Assembly (NCBI RefSeq): GCF_018861865.1
Contig: NZ_JAHLDV010000007.1
Span: 84,845 to 148,844 of the forward strand
Origin: Clostridium frigoris
Lineage (GTDB): Bacteria; Bacillota; Clostridia; Clostridiales; Clostridiaceae
DNA length: 64,000 bases
Reading direction: 5' to 3'
Shown in pieces: positions 19,680 to 28,491 of this stretch (positions within the stretch are counted from its first letter, which is position 1; each line of letters begins with the position of its first letter). The translations under genes were made by a program, and so were the position numbers. The notes below the pieces were generated by a model. The model made no database searches, was not told where the DNA came from, and worked only from the letters and a program-made list of their open reading frames with translations.

Positions 19680-20361
19680 ATGCTTTATCTATCATTTCAT
19701 TTAGTTTTGATAAAGCTTCACTTATTCCACCTACTTCATCTATTAATCCATTATCCACTGCTTGTTTTCCTATGAGTATAGTACCCATATCATTTAAAAG
19801 CTCATCAGTTTGAATCATTAATCTATTTACCGTTTCCTTGTCAATCTTTGAGGTTCTAATTATAAATTCTGTGATTCTCTCTTGCATTTTATTAAAATAC
19901 TCAAAAGTTTGAGGTACTCCTATTATTAAACCGTTCATTCGTATAGGATGAATTATCATAGTTGCAGATGGAGAAATAAATGAGTATTCAGCAGCTGTAG
20001 CTAGTGGTATGCCTATTGAATGCCCTCCACCGACTACTAGTGACACAGTAGGCTTACTTACGCTGCGAATCATCTCGGCTATCGCAAGTCCTGCTTCCAC
20101 ATCTCCTCCCACAGTATTTAGAACTATAAGGATACCTTTTACTTTTTCATCCCTCTCCATAGCAATAAGTTCTGGAATAACATGCTCATACTTAGTAGCC
20201 TTTGTTTGTGGAGATAACATCATATGTCCTTCTATTTGACCAATAATTGGCAAAACTTGAATTCTATCATCCTGAGTTGCAACATTAGTTGTTCCAAGTT
20301 CTTTGATACTTTCTACCTGATCATTATTCTTATCTTCATTGTTTTTTTGAGTTTTTAACAT
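19678..20361 (-). CDS. tepA: ClpP-class serine protease, TepA/YmfB type
   Basis: A ClpP-fold protease linked in Bacillus to translocation and germination functions. Visible are VLNTVGGDVEAGLAIAEMI, the nucleophile serine in GGGHSIGIPLA and the histidine in MIIHPIRM. The start chosen is the ATG at 20361, seven bases from GGAGG; the ATG two codons earlier is too close. The first 35 residues are polar and low in complexity. Placement just upstream of ftsK/spoIIIE matches the Bacillus ymfB-spoIIIE order, though the dapA and ymfA genes normally before it are absent. Confidence 0.9.
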   Translation of the reverse strand: MLKTQKNNEDKNNDQVESIKELGTTNVATQDDRIQVLPIIGQIEGHMMLSPQTKATKYEHVIPELIAMERDEKVKGILIVLNTVGGDVEAGLAIAEMIRSVSKPTVSLVVGGGHSIGIPLATAAEYSFISPSATMIIHPIRMNGLIIGVPQTFEYFNKMQERITEFIIRTSKIDKETVNRLMIQTDELLNDMGTILIGKQAVDNGLIDEVGGISEALSKLNEMIDKA

Positions 20362-20417
20362 TTGCATTCCTCCTAATTCACTTTATTTTGTGCATTAAGA
20401 GAAACTATATACATTTT

Positions 20418-20489
20418 TTAACGACATTTCAGAAGGAAAGTCTCCCCCTTCTATAATTGGGAGTATAAATTTCCTTCTGAAGTCGTTAA
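20418..20489. repeat. 72-bp palindromic element between dapG and tepA
   Basis: The ends are TTAACGAC and GTCGTTAA (8 bp), then a 2-base bulge, then a perfect 12-bp stem (20428-20439 with 20470-20481), and an inner CTCCC/GGGAG pair. Neither strand has a U-tract, so it does not look like a simple terminator. The palindromic TTAA-ended layout resembles a small non-autonomous repeat or a processed RNA structure. Confidence 0.6.
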
Positions 20490-20492
20490 TCT

Positions 20493-20516
20493 GCAGCTCC
20501 GCAGGAGATGATTTAA
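20493..20516. repeat. dispersed 24-bp repeat, copy 1 (half element)
   Basis: This segment is 23 of 24 identical to 60158-60181. Here it directly follows the 72-bp palindrome and covers the dapG stop codon (20513-20515). At the other locus the same 24 bases form the right half of an imperfect palindrome. Confidence 0.6.
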
Positions 20517-21703
20517 CCTAATTTAAATTCCCTATGTAGTGCGATAATAGCTTTTTGGGCATCTCTTGTTTCTACAAGGCACCATATAGTCATATGAGAA
20601 TCTGCTGTTTGCAATACTTCAATTTTTTGTTTTGTTAATGCCTTAAGTATTCTCGCCATAACACCAGGTATACCTCTCATTTTTGAACCAATAATTGCAA
20701 GCTTACTACAATCCTTCACAAAAGAATAAGATATATTAAATTCTTTTATTAAATTGGTAAATTCAGTAAAATCTTTGTCATCAATAGTAAATATTTTTTC
20801 TTTAGGGAAAACATTTATAAGATCTATGCTTATAAAATTTTCAGCTAAGATATCAAAAAGGTCATCATAGCTAGATCCTGAATTTTTAGTTGCTTTTATT
20901 TGAACTCTCTTATCCATGTGTGTAATTCCTGTAATTATATTATTTTCATCTTCACTTTCAAAATTTGAAATTACAGTTCCGTCACATTCGTTCATTGTAT
21001 TTTTTATTACAAGTGGCATATTGTATTTTCTACATATCTCAACTGCTCTTGGGTGTATGACCTTTGCGCCCTGATCCGCAAATTGAAATATTTCATCATA
21101 ACTTATTTCCTTTATCAATGTTGCCTCAGAAACTATTCTAGGATCTGCCGTCATAATCCCATCTACATCAGTGTATATTTGCACCTCTACTGCGTTAAGC
21201 GCCGTTCCAAGAAGTGCTGCCGTAACATCACTCCCACCTCTCCCAATGGTCGTAACATAGCCCTCATCATCCATACCTTGGAATCCAGCAACGACAGGTA
21301 CTTTTCCATTTTGAAGAATACTTAATATCCTTTTTGTATCTACATTGAGTACCATAGCATTTGTATAACTACTATCTGTAATTATGCCTGCTTGTCCTCC
21401 AGTTAAAGGCACAGCATCAATTTTATTATTATTTAACTCATTACACATTATAACAGTGCTTATAGTTTCACCACAACTCATTAGTAAATCTATTGCTAAT
21501 GGATTTACATCTTTAAAATCATTATCTAATTGTGATAACAATGTATCAGTAGCATAAGGCTCTCCTTTTCTCCCCATAGCAGATACTACTACCACCGGGA
21601 AATATCCCTTAACCTTTGCGTTTATTACTTTTTTTGCTACAAGCTTTCTTTTTTCTTTAGTTGAAACAGATGTACCTCCAAACTTTTGAACTAATATCTT
21701 CAT
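20513..21703 (-). CDS. dapG: aspartate kinase (DapG-like)
   Basis: Aspartate kinase phosphorylates aspartate, the entry step to lysine, diaminopimelate, methionine and threonine. The N-terminal KFGGTSVST motif, the GRGGSDVTAALLG loop and two C-terminal ACT domains (from about residue 265) are visible in 396 residues. The ATG at 21703 follows GGGAGG. The position between ymxH and tepA equals Bacillus dapG, the DAP-sensitive isozyme, so I use that name. No lysine riboswitch is present in the 61-base upstream gap. asd, dapA and spoVF genes of the Bacillus cluster are missing here. Confidence 0.9.
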   Translation of the reverse strand: MKILVQKFGGTSVSTKEKRKLVAKKVINAKVKGYFPVVVVSAMGRKGEPYATDTLLSQLDNDFKDVNPLAIDLLMSCGETISTVIMCNELNNNKIDAVPLTGGQAGIITDSSYTNAMVLNVDTKRILSILQNGKVPVVAGFQGMDDEGYVTTIGRGGSDVTAALLGTALNAVEVQIYTDVDGIMTADPRIVSEATLIKEISYDEIFQFADQGAKVIHPRAVEICRKYNMPLVIKNTMNECDGTVISNFESEDENNIITGITHMDKRVQIKATKNSGSSYDDLFDILAENFISIDLINVFPKEKIFTIDDKDFTEFTNLIKEFNISYSFVKDCSKLAIIGSKMRGIPGVMARILKALTKQKIEVLQTADSHMTIWCLVETRDAQKAIIALHREFKLG

Positions 21704-21764
21704 TTCTGACCTCCCTGAATAATCATTTGTCTAAGCTTCAATACTAACGGCTTGTGAAATGACA

Positions 21765-22040
21765 TTAAATATGAGCCTTTTTTAATAATTCATTATCAAC
21801 ATCAATTATTATAGTTCTAGACCCAATTTTTTTAACATATTCCCAAGGCACTTCAATAATATCGTTATTACGAAAAAAACTGAATTTAGAACTGCCATCG
21901 TTTATAATTAAAAATTTTAAAAGGCCATTCTCATCAATAACCACATCATTGCTACCTAAATTACTATATTTATCCCCATCATTAATATTTATAATTTCAT
22001 ACCTTTCCATTTCACTATATAGTTTTATATTATCTTCCAT
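21765..22040 (-). CDS. ymxH: YlmC/YmxH-family PRC-barrel sporulation protein
   Basis: A 91-residue PRC-barrel-like protein of the YlmC/YmxH family, often sporulation-associated and of unknown biochemical role. The family pattern is YEIININDGDKYSNLGSNDVVID near the middle (described in parts: ININD, GDKYSNLG, DVVID), then IEVPWEYVKKIGSRTIIID. The ATG at 22040 follows AAGGAGAT, which is itself inside a perfect inverted repeat (22047-22094). Order mlpA-ymxH-dapG is as in Bacillus. Confidence 0.88.
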   Translation of the reverse strand: MEDNIKLYSEMERYEIININDGDKYSNLGSNDVVIDENGLLKFLIINDGSSKFSFFRNNDIIEVPWEYVKKIGSRTIIIDVDNELLKKAHI

Positions 22041-22046
22041 ATAACC

Positions 22047-22094
22047 ATCTCCTTAACAATTCTCATAAAATACTATGGATTATATTAAGGAGAT
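22047..22094 (-). promoter_or_regulatory. inverted repeat that can sequester the ymxH ribosome binding site
   Basis: Perfect 10-bp arms: TTAAGGAGAT (minus strand, plus positions 22047-22056) contains the ymxH Shine-Dalgarno sequence, and ATCTCCTTAA (plus 22085-22094) lies 28 bases upstream in the same mRNA. Pairing would hide the ribosome binding site and thus uncouple ymxH from mlpA translation unless opened. Confidence 0.5.
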
Positions 22095-22125
22095 ATGCAT
22101 GATTTTTATATTTTTATCAATAAAT

Positions 22126-23400
22126 TTACTTATCCATTGAAATAACATTGCCATTAAAAGCTTTTTTAAGCATTTCATTTTCTCTTCCTACATATGCTGA
22201 ATTTATTATACCTATTTTAAAAGTCTTTTCCATTACAGTGTTTACTCTTATCATATCTATTTCATCTATCTTTTGTAATATTTCTTCAGGCGTATTTATT
22301 TTGTCCATAAACAAAGCAGATTTTCCATTGCTAAACATTCTACTACTCGTGCTTTCAAGTCCTAAAATATAACTACCTTTTAACTGTTCCTTAGCTTTAC
22401 TTAATTTTTCATTAGTAATTCCGAGTTTCGCAAATTTACTAACTTCTTCTTTTATAACATCAATAGCAACTTGTGCATATTTGGGGTTAAGCCCAGCATA
22501 AATGCTTACAATTCCTGTATTTTTAAATGCTGATATATAACAATAAATAGAATAACATAGGCCTAACTCTTCACGAACCTTTTGAAATAATAATGAAGAT
22601 GCTCCACCACCAAGTATATTGCTTAATAATATAAGTGTATATATATCATCCTCTCCAAGACCTACACCTGGGATTCCTAGACTTATATGAAGTTGTTCAA
22701 TATCTTTTTTTCTAAAATAATGATTATTAAATATTTTTGGACTACTATATTTAGTAATCTGTTTATTTTTATACATCCACTTACCAAAATATTTTTGAAC
22801 AACCTTTTCTATATTTTCCATATCAAATTTACCCGAAATAGATATTACTGAATTTTCTGGTATGTAATATGAATCTATATAATCCACTATCATTTGTCTA
22901 TTAAATGAATTCACAGTATCAATTGTTCCTAAAATTGGGAGCGAAATAGAATCTGATTTCCAAATTGCTTTTGTATGCAAATCAGCTAATACATCTTCTG
23001 GTGAATCCTCGCTCATATTTATTTCCTCTACAATTACGCCTTTTTCCTTTTCAATATCAGCTTCGCAAAAGGTACTGTTGAATAACATATCAGAAATAAT
23101 ATCTAATGATAGATCCAGGTGAGTGTCTAACGCTTTTATATAAAAGCATGTAGCTTCTCTACTTGTAAAAGCATTTATCTGACCACCCACCTCCTCAATA
23201 GATTCAGCAATTTGTTTTGCAGTTCTAATTGTCGTTCCTTTAAAAAGCATATGCTCAATGAAATGTGATATTCCACTGTTAACTGCATTTTCATTTCTCG
23301 ACCCATTTTCCACCCATAAGCCTACGCTTACAGAATTCACATATTCAATATTTTCAACTGCGATTCTTAAACCATTGTCTAGCTTGATCAAATTATACAT
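22126..23400 (-). CDS. mlpA: M16-family zinc peptidase (MlpA/YmxG)
   Basis: An insulinase/processing-peptidase family metalloprotease. The inverted zinc motif HFIEH lies at residues 46-50, with a downstream Glu in EEINMSED as third ligand, and the C-terminal R/Y pair region SLLFQKVREELGLCYSIYCY is intact. The 424-residue length fits MlpA. In Bacillus mlpA is between pnp and ymxH, exactly as here. The ATG at 23400 follows AAGGAGAGG. Substrates are unknown. Confidence 0.92.
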   Translation of the reverse strand: MYNLIKLDNGLRIAVENIEYVNSVSVGLWVENGSRNENAVNSGISHFIEHMLFKGTTIRTAKQIAESIEEVGGQINAFTSREATCFYIKALDTHLDLSLDIISDMLFNSTFCEADIEKEKGVIVEEINMSEDSPEDVLADLHTKAIWKSDSISLPILGTIDTVNSFNRQMIVDYIDSYYIPENSVISISGKFDMENIEKVVQKYFGKWMYKNKQITKYSSPKIFNNHYFRKKDIEQLHISLGIPGVGLGEDDIYTLILLSNILGGGASSLLFQKVREELGLCYSIYCYISAFKNTGIVSIYAGLNPKYAQVAIDVIKEEVSKFAKLGITNEKLSKAKEQLKGSYILGLESTSSRMFSNGKSALFMDKINTPEEILQKIDEIDMIRVNTVMEKTFKIGIINSAYVGRENEMLKKAFNGNVISMDK

Positions 23401-23460
23401 ATGCGCCTCTCCTTAATGAGATTTTATATTTACTATGTGCATATTAGTGTTATTTTATTT

Positions 23461-23492
23461 AAAAAAAAAAATAAAAAGGCATCTAAGCCCCT
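23461..23492 (-). terminator. terminator after pnp
   Basis: A short stem (23475-23480 with 23487-23492, including G-U pairs) is followed on the minus strand by a long T tract from a poly-A run at 23461-23477. Confidence 0.75.
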
Positions 23493-23498
23493 CTATTA

Positions 23499-25625
23499 TT
23501 ATTCATTCAATTTTTTTTCATTCTCTTTTTTTTCATTTTCGCTATCTTTCATAGCATCTCTTCTTGAAAGATTTACTCTTCCTTGATTATCTATTTCCAT
23601 TACTTTTACCAATATTTCATCGCCAACGGATACAATATCTTCTACTTTATTAACTCTTTCAAAATCAAGTTTAGAAATATGCACTAAACCTTCTTTATTA
23701 GGTAAAATTTCTACAAATGCTCCAAAAGCAGCAATTTTAGTTACTTTTCCTAAATATATTTCTCCAACTTTAACAGATTTAGTTAACTGTTCAACTATTT
23801 TAACTGCTTTATTTGCACTCACGCTATCACTAGACATAATTACAATTTTTCCATCATCACTAGTATCTATTTTAACACCAGTTTCTGCTATAATTTTCTT
23901 TATAGTTGCTCCACCTTTACCTATTACATCCCTAATCTTGTCAGGTGCAACATTTAGCACGTACATTCTAGGAGCATACTTTGACATTTCAATTCTTGGT
24001 GCTTCTATACATTCATTCATTTTACCAATTATATGAAGTCTAGCTTTTTTCGCATCTATAATTGCAGTTTTAATGCAATAATTAGATAATCCATGAAGTT
24101 TTGTATCGACTTGTATAGCTGTAATACCATTAACAGTTCCAGCTACTTTAAAATCCATATCTCCAAAGAAATCTTCTATACCCTGAATATCAGTTATAAC
24201 TTTTTCTTTAGATAAATCATCATTTGTAATTAATCCCATTGCAATTCCAGCTGCAGGTCTCTTAATTGGAACTCCAGCATCTAATAGTGCCAAAATACTT
24301 GCACTTACACTTGCTTGAGATGTTGAACCATTAGAACTTAATACTTCTGATACCACACGAATTGCATATGGAAATTCTTCTACAGATGGTAAAAGTGGTT
24401 CTACTGCTTTTTCTGCTAGTGCACCATGTCCGATTTCTCGTCTTCCAGGTCCACGCATTGGTTTAGTTTCTCCTACGCTGTAAGCTGGGAAATTATAATG
24501 ATGCATATATCTTTTAGTATCCTCATCACTTATTCCGTCTAGTATCTGTGCTTCCTTTAATGCTCCAAGTGTTGCAACTCCCATAACTTGAGTAAGTCCT
24601 CTTGTGAAAAGACCTGTTCCATGAGTTCTTGGAAGTACTCCTACCTCACAACTTATTGGCCTAACTTCATCAAAAGCCCTTCCATCTGGTCTTCTATTTT
24701 CATTTAACATCATATTTCTAACTATTTCTTTTTGGATATTATAGAAAATTTCACCTATATCTGATTTTTTATCAGCATACTTTTCATCAAATTCAGCACT
24801 TATTTTTGATTTTATTTGATCAACCATTACATTTCTCTCATCCTTATCCATTATGTACATTGCTGTCTTCACCATATCAAATGAGAATTTTCTAACTTCA
24901 CTTTCGAGAGTTTCATCTATTTTCTTAAACTCAGGAATGTTTTTTTTCTTTCCAAATTTAGCTATAGCTTCTTCTTGGAAAGCTACTATTTTTTTACATG
25001 CTTCAAAAGCAAAGTCGATTGCATCTATCATTATATCTTCAGCTATTTCGTCTCCACTAGCTTCTATCATTGTTACATTGTCTTTTGTAGCACAAACTGT
25101 AAGCTTCATAGAATTTGCTTTTCTCTCGCTCTGCGTAGGACTTAATATGAATTTACCATCAACCAGCCCAACTGAAACCGTTGCAACAGCATCAGTAAAA
25201 GGTATACTTGATATACATAATGCAAGTGACGCTCCATTCATAGCAAGTATTTCAGGTGAATTATCTTGTTCAACTGATAGTACTGTACAAACAATTTGTA
25301 CATCATTTTTATAACCTTTAGGAAATAGTGGTCTTAGAGGCCTATCTATACCTCTTGCAGTTAAAATTGCTCTTTCTGATGGTCTTGCTTCTCTTTTTAT
25401 GAAGCCACCAGGAATTTTACCAACAGCATAAAGTTTTTCTTCATATTCTACACTTAATGGAAAAAAATCGATACCGTCCCTAGGTTTTTCTGAAGCATTT
25501 GTATTAACTAAAACTACTGTCTCACCATAACTCATAAAAATTGCACAATCTGATAACATTCCAACCTTACCATATTCAACTTTAAGTTTTCTACCTGCTA
25601 CCGTAGTTTCTATAGTATGAATCAT
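23499..25625 (-). CDS. pnp: polyribonucleotide nucleotidyltransferase
   Basis: PNPase degrades RNA 3' to 5' by phosphorolysis. The product has two RNase PH domains (catalytic region [13 protein letters not shown] to MDFKVAGT), then a KH domain ([16 protein letters not shown]) and an S1 domain ([19 protein letters not shown]). The start chosen is the ATG at 25625 ([13 protein letters not shown]), eight bases from GGGGAGG; the upstream TTG in frame contains that ribosome binding site. This gives 708 residues. rpsO lies directly upstream, the conserved rpsO-pnp pair. Confidence 0.97.
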   Translation of the reverse strand: MIHTIETTVAGRKLKVEYGKVGMLSDCAIFMSYGETVVLVNTNASEKPRDGIDFFPLSVEYEEKLYAVGKIPGGFIKREARPSERAILTARGIDRPLRPLFPKGYKNDVQIVCTVLSVEQDNSPEILAMNGASLALCISSIPFTDAVATVSVGLVDGKFILSPTQSERKANSMKLTVCATKDNVTMIEASGDEIAEDIMIDAIDFAFEACKKIVAFQEEAIAKFGKKKNIPEFKKIDETLESEVRKFSFDMVKTAMYIMDKDERNVMVDQIKSKISAEFDEKYADKKSDIGEIFYNIQKEIVRNMMLNENRRPDGRAFDEVRPISCEVGVLPRTHGTGLFTRGLTQVMGVATLGALKEAQILDGISDEDTKRYMHHYNFPAYSVGETKPMRGPGRREIGHGALAEKAVEPLLPSVEEFPYAIRVVSEVLSSNGSTSQASVSASILALLDAGVPIKRPAAGIAMGLITNDDLSKEKVITDIQGIEDFFGDMDFKVAGTVNGITAIQVDTKLHGLSNYCIKTAIIDAKKARLHIIGKMNECIEAPRIEMSKYAPRMYVLNVAPDKIRDVIGKGGATIKKIIAETGVKIDTSDDGKIVIMSSDSVSANKAVKIVEQLTKSVKVGEIYLGKVTKIAAFGAFVEILPNKEGLVHISKLDFERVNKVEDIVSVGDEILVKVMEIDNQGRVNLSRRDAMKDSENEKKENEKKLNE

Positions 25626-25728
25626 ATATTTGCCTCCCCTCAATTTAAATTACTCATGTTTGAATTACCAATATTCGTATAATATTAGTAGTTAATCGTA
25701 TATATTTTGCCCTTAACCTAAAATAATA

Positions 25729-25745
25729 GAGCGGCTAAGCCGCTC
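25729..25745 (-). terminator. hairpin between rpsO and pnp
   Basis: GC-rich 7-bp arms (25729-25735 and 25739-25745) with a 3-base loop, followed by a T-rich minus-strand tail. It may be an attenuator or an RNA-processing site, since pnp follows. Confidence 0.7.
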
Positions 25746-25749
25746 CGAA

Positions 25750-26013
25750 TTATTTTCTTAGTCCGAGTTCTGCTAGAATTGCACGATATCTTTCAATATC
25801 TTTGTTCTTTAAGTAACCTAACATACCTTTTCTTTGACCAACCATCATTAATAGACCTCTTCTTGAATGGTTATCTTTTTTATGAACTTTTAAATGCTCA
25901 TTTAACTCTGTAATTCTTTCAGTTAAAAGTGCTATTTGTACTTCTGGAGAACCGGTATCTCCTTCATGTCTTGCATGTTTTACCATTATTTCTTGTTTTG
26001 TAGTCTTTGTCAT
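25750..26013 (-). CDS. rpsO: 30S ribosomal protein S15
   Basis: S15 binds the central domain of 16S rRNA early in 30S assembly. The 87-residue protein begins [22 protein letters not shown] and includes [18 protein letters not shown], the rRNA-binding signature. The ATG at 26013 follows GGAGG; an in-frame upstream extension to 26055 would run through the leader and is not real. A consensus promoter and a structured leader precede it. Confidence 0.98.
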   Translation of the reverse strand: MTKTTKQEIMVKHARHEGDTGSPEVQIALLTERITELNEHLKVHKKDNHSRRGLLMMVGQRKGMLGYLKNKDIERYRAILAELGLRK

Positions 26014-26088
26014 TTTACAACACCTCCGAATAAAATCCCCATATTCCAAGTACACCGTTGGTGAATCGGCTAACTTAGCATAAGGTTC
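26014..26088 (-). promoter_or_regulatory. candidate S15 autoregulatory leader of rpsO
   Basis: The roughly 75-base leader between the predicted transcription start and rpsO contains CACCAACGGTG, which can form a CACC/GGTG stem, and an overlapping CCAA/TTGG pairing (CCAACGGTGTACTTGG). Mutually exclusive or pseudoknotted pairings fit ribosomal protein leaders that S15 uses for feedback control. No covariance check was possible. Confidence 0.5.
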
Positions 26089-26094
26089 AAATCA

Positions 26095-26123
26095 ATTATA
26101 ACAAACTAAGATTAAATTGTAAA
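26095..26123 (-). promoter_or_regulatory. rpsO promoter
   Basis: Minus-strand -35 TTTACA (26118-26123), 17-base spacer, and -10 TATAAT (26095-26100). A near-consensus sigma-A promoter with a start near 26088. Confidence 0.8.
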
Positions 26124-26144
26124 TTATTTTTTGTATATTTACAC

Positions 26145-27068
26145 TTATAATTCTATTTTTTGATTATAAGCATACTCTTTATCCTTTACAAGCTGGCATT
26201 TTAGTTCATCTACATTATTAAATTTAACTTCATCTCTTATTCTGTTTATAAAGTTGATTTTAACTACCTCATTGTAAATTTGCTTGTTAAAATCTAAAAT
26301 ATACGTTTCTACTGATAATTTACCGCCTTCTACAGTAGGATTATATCCTATGTTGGTTATAGCTTTATAAAAACAATTATTATATTCAATTATAGTATAG
26401 TATACCCCTCCCTTAGGAAGAATATAGTCCTTATTGTAGTTTAGATTCACAGTTGGAAAACCAATAGTTCTACCAAGTTGTTTACCCTTAACCACATTTC
26501 CAATAATAGTGTGTGGACGTCCTAAAAGTTCATTTGCTTTAACAATATTACCTTCAGCAATTAGATGACGTATTCTAGAACTGCTTACAATTTCATCATT
26601 AACACTAACTGCATCACAAACATATAGTTTATATCCAAGTATTGTACTATATTCCTTAAGCATTTCTACATCACCTAAATTTTTATAACCAAATCTATAA
26701 TTAAAACCAACAATTATTCCCTTAGCATTATAACACTTAACCATATTTCTTATAAATTCTTCAGGGGTTATCTTCATAAATTCTTTATCAAAATTAGCTA
26801 AATTAACTATATCTATACCTGTGTCTTTCAGTAATTTTATTTTAGTATCATTATCCATTATAAGCTTTGGACAAATCTCTTTATTAATAACAGACAAAGG
26901 ATGATTTTTAAAAGTACAGATCATACTTTTTGCATTATTTGCTTTTGATAATTCCACTGCTTTATTTATAAGATGCATATGACCTAAATGTAGTCCATCA
27001 AAACTTCCGAGTGCAATAAACGTTTGATATTTAAGATTAGTTTTAAAATTATCTTCTATAATTAACAT
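26145..27068 (-). CDS. ribF: bifunctional riboflavin kinase/FAD synthetase
   Basis: RibF makes FMN from riboflavin and then FAD. The N-terminal adenylyltransferase motif GSFDGLHLGH lies at residues 21-30 and the SSSRIRHLI segment follows. The C-terminal flavokinase domain carries GRTIGFPTVNL and the YNPTVEG block. Length 307 is standard. The ATG at 27068 follows AGGAG and truB ends 12 bases upstream, so the two are co-transcribed. Confidence 0.96.
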   Translation of the reverse strand: MLIIEDNFKTNLKYQTFIALGSFDGLHLGHMHLINKAVELSKANNAKSMICTFKNHPLSVINKEICPKLIMDNDTKIKLLKDTGIDIVNLANFDKEFMKITPEEFIRNMVKCYNAKGIIVGFNYRFGYKNLGDVEMLKEYSTILGYKLYVCDAVSVNDEIVSSSRIRHLIAEGNIVKANELLGRPHTIIGNVVKGKQLGRTIGFPTVNLNYNKDYILPKGGVYYTIIEYNNCFYKAITNIGYNPTVEGGKLSVETYILDFNKQIYNEVVKINFINRIRDEVKFNNVDELKCQLVKDKEYAYNQKIEL

Positions 27069-27080
27069 TTTAATTTACTC

Positions 27081-27950
27081 CTATATAAATGACTTTATTA
27101 GCCTAACACCATCATCACTTCTATCAGCAATTCCAATAAAATTATCCTCATTATTATATATGCTATACATAATGCCAGATTCAAACATGCAAGTTAGTGC
27201 CTTATCCTTAACTATGACACCATTTAATAAGAACTTAACAAATCTATCCTCTATTATAATTTTAGCATTTGCACTAAAAATAGTTTCTATAGGCATAATG
27301 TATTTGTTTATATTTTCTTCATTTAATTCATTAACATTTATAGCATTCTCAATATGAAATTGGCCTGTAGCCGTTCTTTGTAAATTCCACATCATGCCAC
27401 CACATTTTAATTTTTCCCCAATATCATAACACAAGCTTCTAATATACGTACCCTTAGAACATTTTACCGTAAATTTTATATAAGGTAATTTAATATCCGT
27501 AATATTTATATCATAAATTACTATAGGTCTTGGCTCTCTCTCTATCTCTATTCCAGCCCTTGCTAACTCATAAAGTTTTTTTCCATTAACCTTTAGAGCA
27601 GAGTACATAGGCGGAACTTGCTTTATTTCTCCTATAAATGAATTAATAACTGTAGTAATTTCATCTATGTCTGAATTAACTTCACTTTCTTTTAAAATTT
27701 TTCCCTCTCTATCATAAGTATCTGTAATAACGCCCAATTTCAATTCAGTTTCATAAATTTTAAAGTCTCCCATTATATAATCTATAGCCTTTGTTGCCTT
27801 CCCTATACAAACAGGTAAGACCCCGCTAGCTTCTGGGTCTAGAGTGCCAGCGTGGCCTACTTTTTTTACATTACTGATTTTTCTTATTAAACGCACTACA
27901 TCAAAAGAAGTAATTCCTGTAGGTTTAAATACATTTAATATACCATTCAT
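27081..27950 (-). CDS. truB: tRNA pseudouridine(55) synthase
   Basis: TruB converts U55 of tRNA to pseudouridine. The catalytic aspartate is Asp38 in VGHAGTLDPEASGVLP, with GILNVFKPTGITS at the N-terminus and KCSKGTYIRSL later. The 289 residues are typical. The ATG at 27950 overlaps, as ATGA, the TGA of a short open remnant upstream (27947-28030), which hints that a coupled gene once preceded it. Confidence 0.96.
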   Translation of the reverse strand: MNGILNVFKPTGITSFDVVRLIRKISNVKKVGHAGTLDPEASGVLPVCIGKATKAIDYIMGDFKIYETELKLGVITDTYDREGKILKESEVNSDIDEITTVINSFIGEIKQVPPMYSALKVNGKKLYELARAGIEIEREPRPIVIYDINITDIKLPYIKFTVKCSKGTYIRSLCYDIGEKLKCGGMMWNLQRTATGQFHIENAINVNELNEENINKYIMPIETIFSANAKIIIEDRFVKFLLNGVIVKDKALTCMFESGIMYSIYNNEDNFIGIADRSDDGVRLIKSFI

Positions 27951-28030
27951 TTCATCAACTCTTTTTCTAAAATTTCCATTAATTTAACTTTAGTATTATC
28001 AAAACTTACTTTAACAATATTTTTATCTTG
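27947..28030 (-). pseudogene. 27-codon remnant before truB, possibly the 3' end of a deleted nrnA
   Basis: Between rbfA and truB a reading frame bounded upstream by TAG encodes QDKNIVKVSFDNTKV then KLMEILEKELMK and ends in a TGA that overlaps the truB start as ATGA. Clostridia normally have the DHH-family oligoribonuclease nrnA here. The VKVS-type strand and the final Lys/Glu helix are compatible with the end of NrnA, but the GGGH catalytic block is gone. I infer an internal deletion of nrnA; sequence similarity was judged by eye only. Confidence 0.35.
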
Positions 28031-28042
28031 CTAATGATATGG

Positions 28043-28471
28043 TTAGCCTTCATTGTTATCTTCACTCTTTACTTCATCTTCAATCTTTGTTTCTTCTTCA
28101 CTATGTTTTTCATTTTCATTCTTATCTTTTGCCTTTATTTGATGAAAGATTTTTTCTAGATGTATTGCACGTTCAATAGTTTCATCTATCTCTATAATAA
28201 CCTGAGGAACATGTCTTAACTTAACATGAATTCCTATTTCTTTTCTTATAAGACCAGTTGAACTTTTAAGTGCTTGAATTGTTTCTTTTTTTGAAAGTTC
28301 ATTTCCAAATATACTAACATAAATCTTTGTATAACTTAGGTCTTTAGTTGTATCTACTTTTGTTACACTAACCATAGCACTTAATCTTGGATCTTTTATT
28401 TTGTTTTGAATTGTATTGCTTACATCTTTTTTAATTTCTTCATTTATTCTACCATTTCTATAATTAACCAT
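28043..28471 (-). CDS. rbfA: 30S ribosome-binding factor A
   Basis: RbfA is a KH-like cold-shock and 30S maturation factor. The protein begins MVNYRNGRINEEIKKDVS and includes IKDPRLSAMVSVTKV and the RHVPQVIIEIDETIERAIHLE block (given in parts of the family pattern). The start chosen is the ATG at 28471; an in-frame GTG three codons upstream lies only two bases from GGAG. An acidic tail of about 25 residues follows the fold. It sits between infB and the truB region. Confidence 0.94.
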   Translation of the reverse strand: MVNYRNGRINEEIKKDVSNTIQNKIKDPRLSAMVSVTKVDTTKDLSYTKIYVSIFGNELSKKETIQALKSSTGLIRKEIGIHVKLRHVPQVIIEIDETIERAIHLEKIFHQIKAKDKNENEKHSEEETKIEDEVKSEDNNEG

Positions 28472-28491
28472 ACAATCCACTACTCCTTATC

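Noticed and set aside
21704..21764. Lysine riboswitch before the aspartate kinase gene
   Set aside because: The gap is only 61 bases, far shorter than a lysine riboswitch, and no conserved aptamer pieces are visible.
24853..25314. 153-codon plus-strand open frame inside pnp
   Set aside because: It is the complement of strongly conserved PNPase sequence, has no ribosome binding site and no recognisable protein features.
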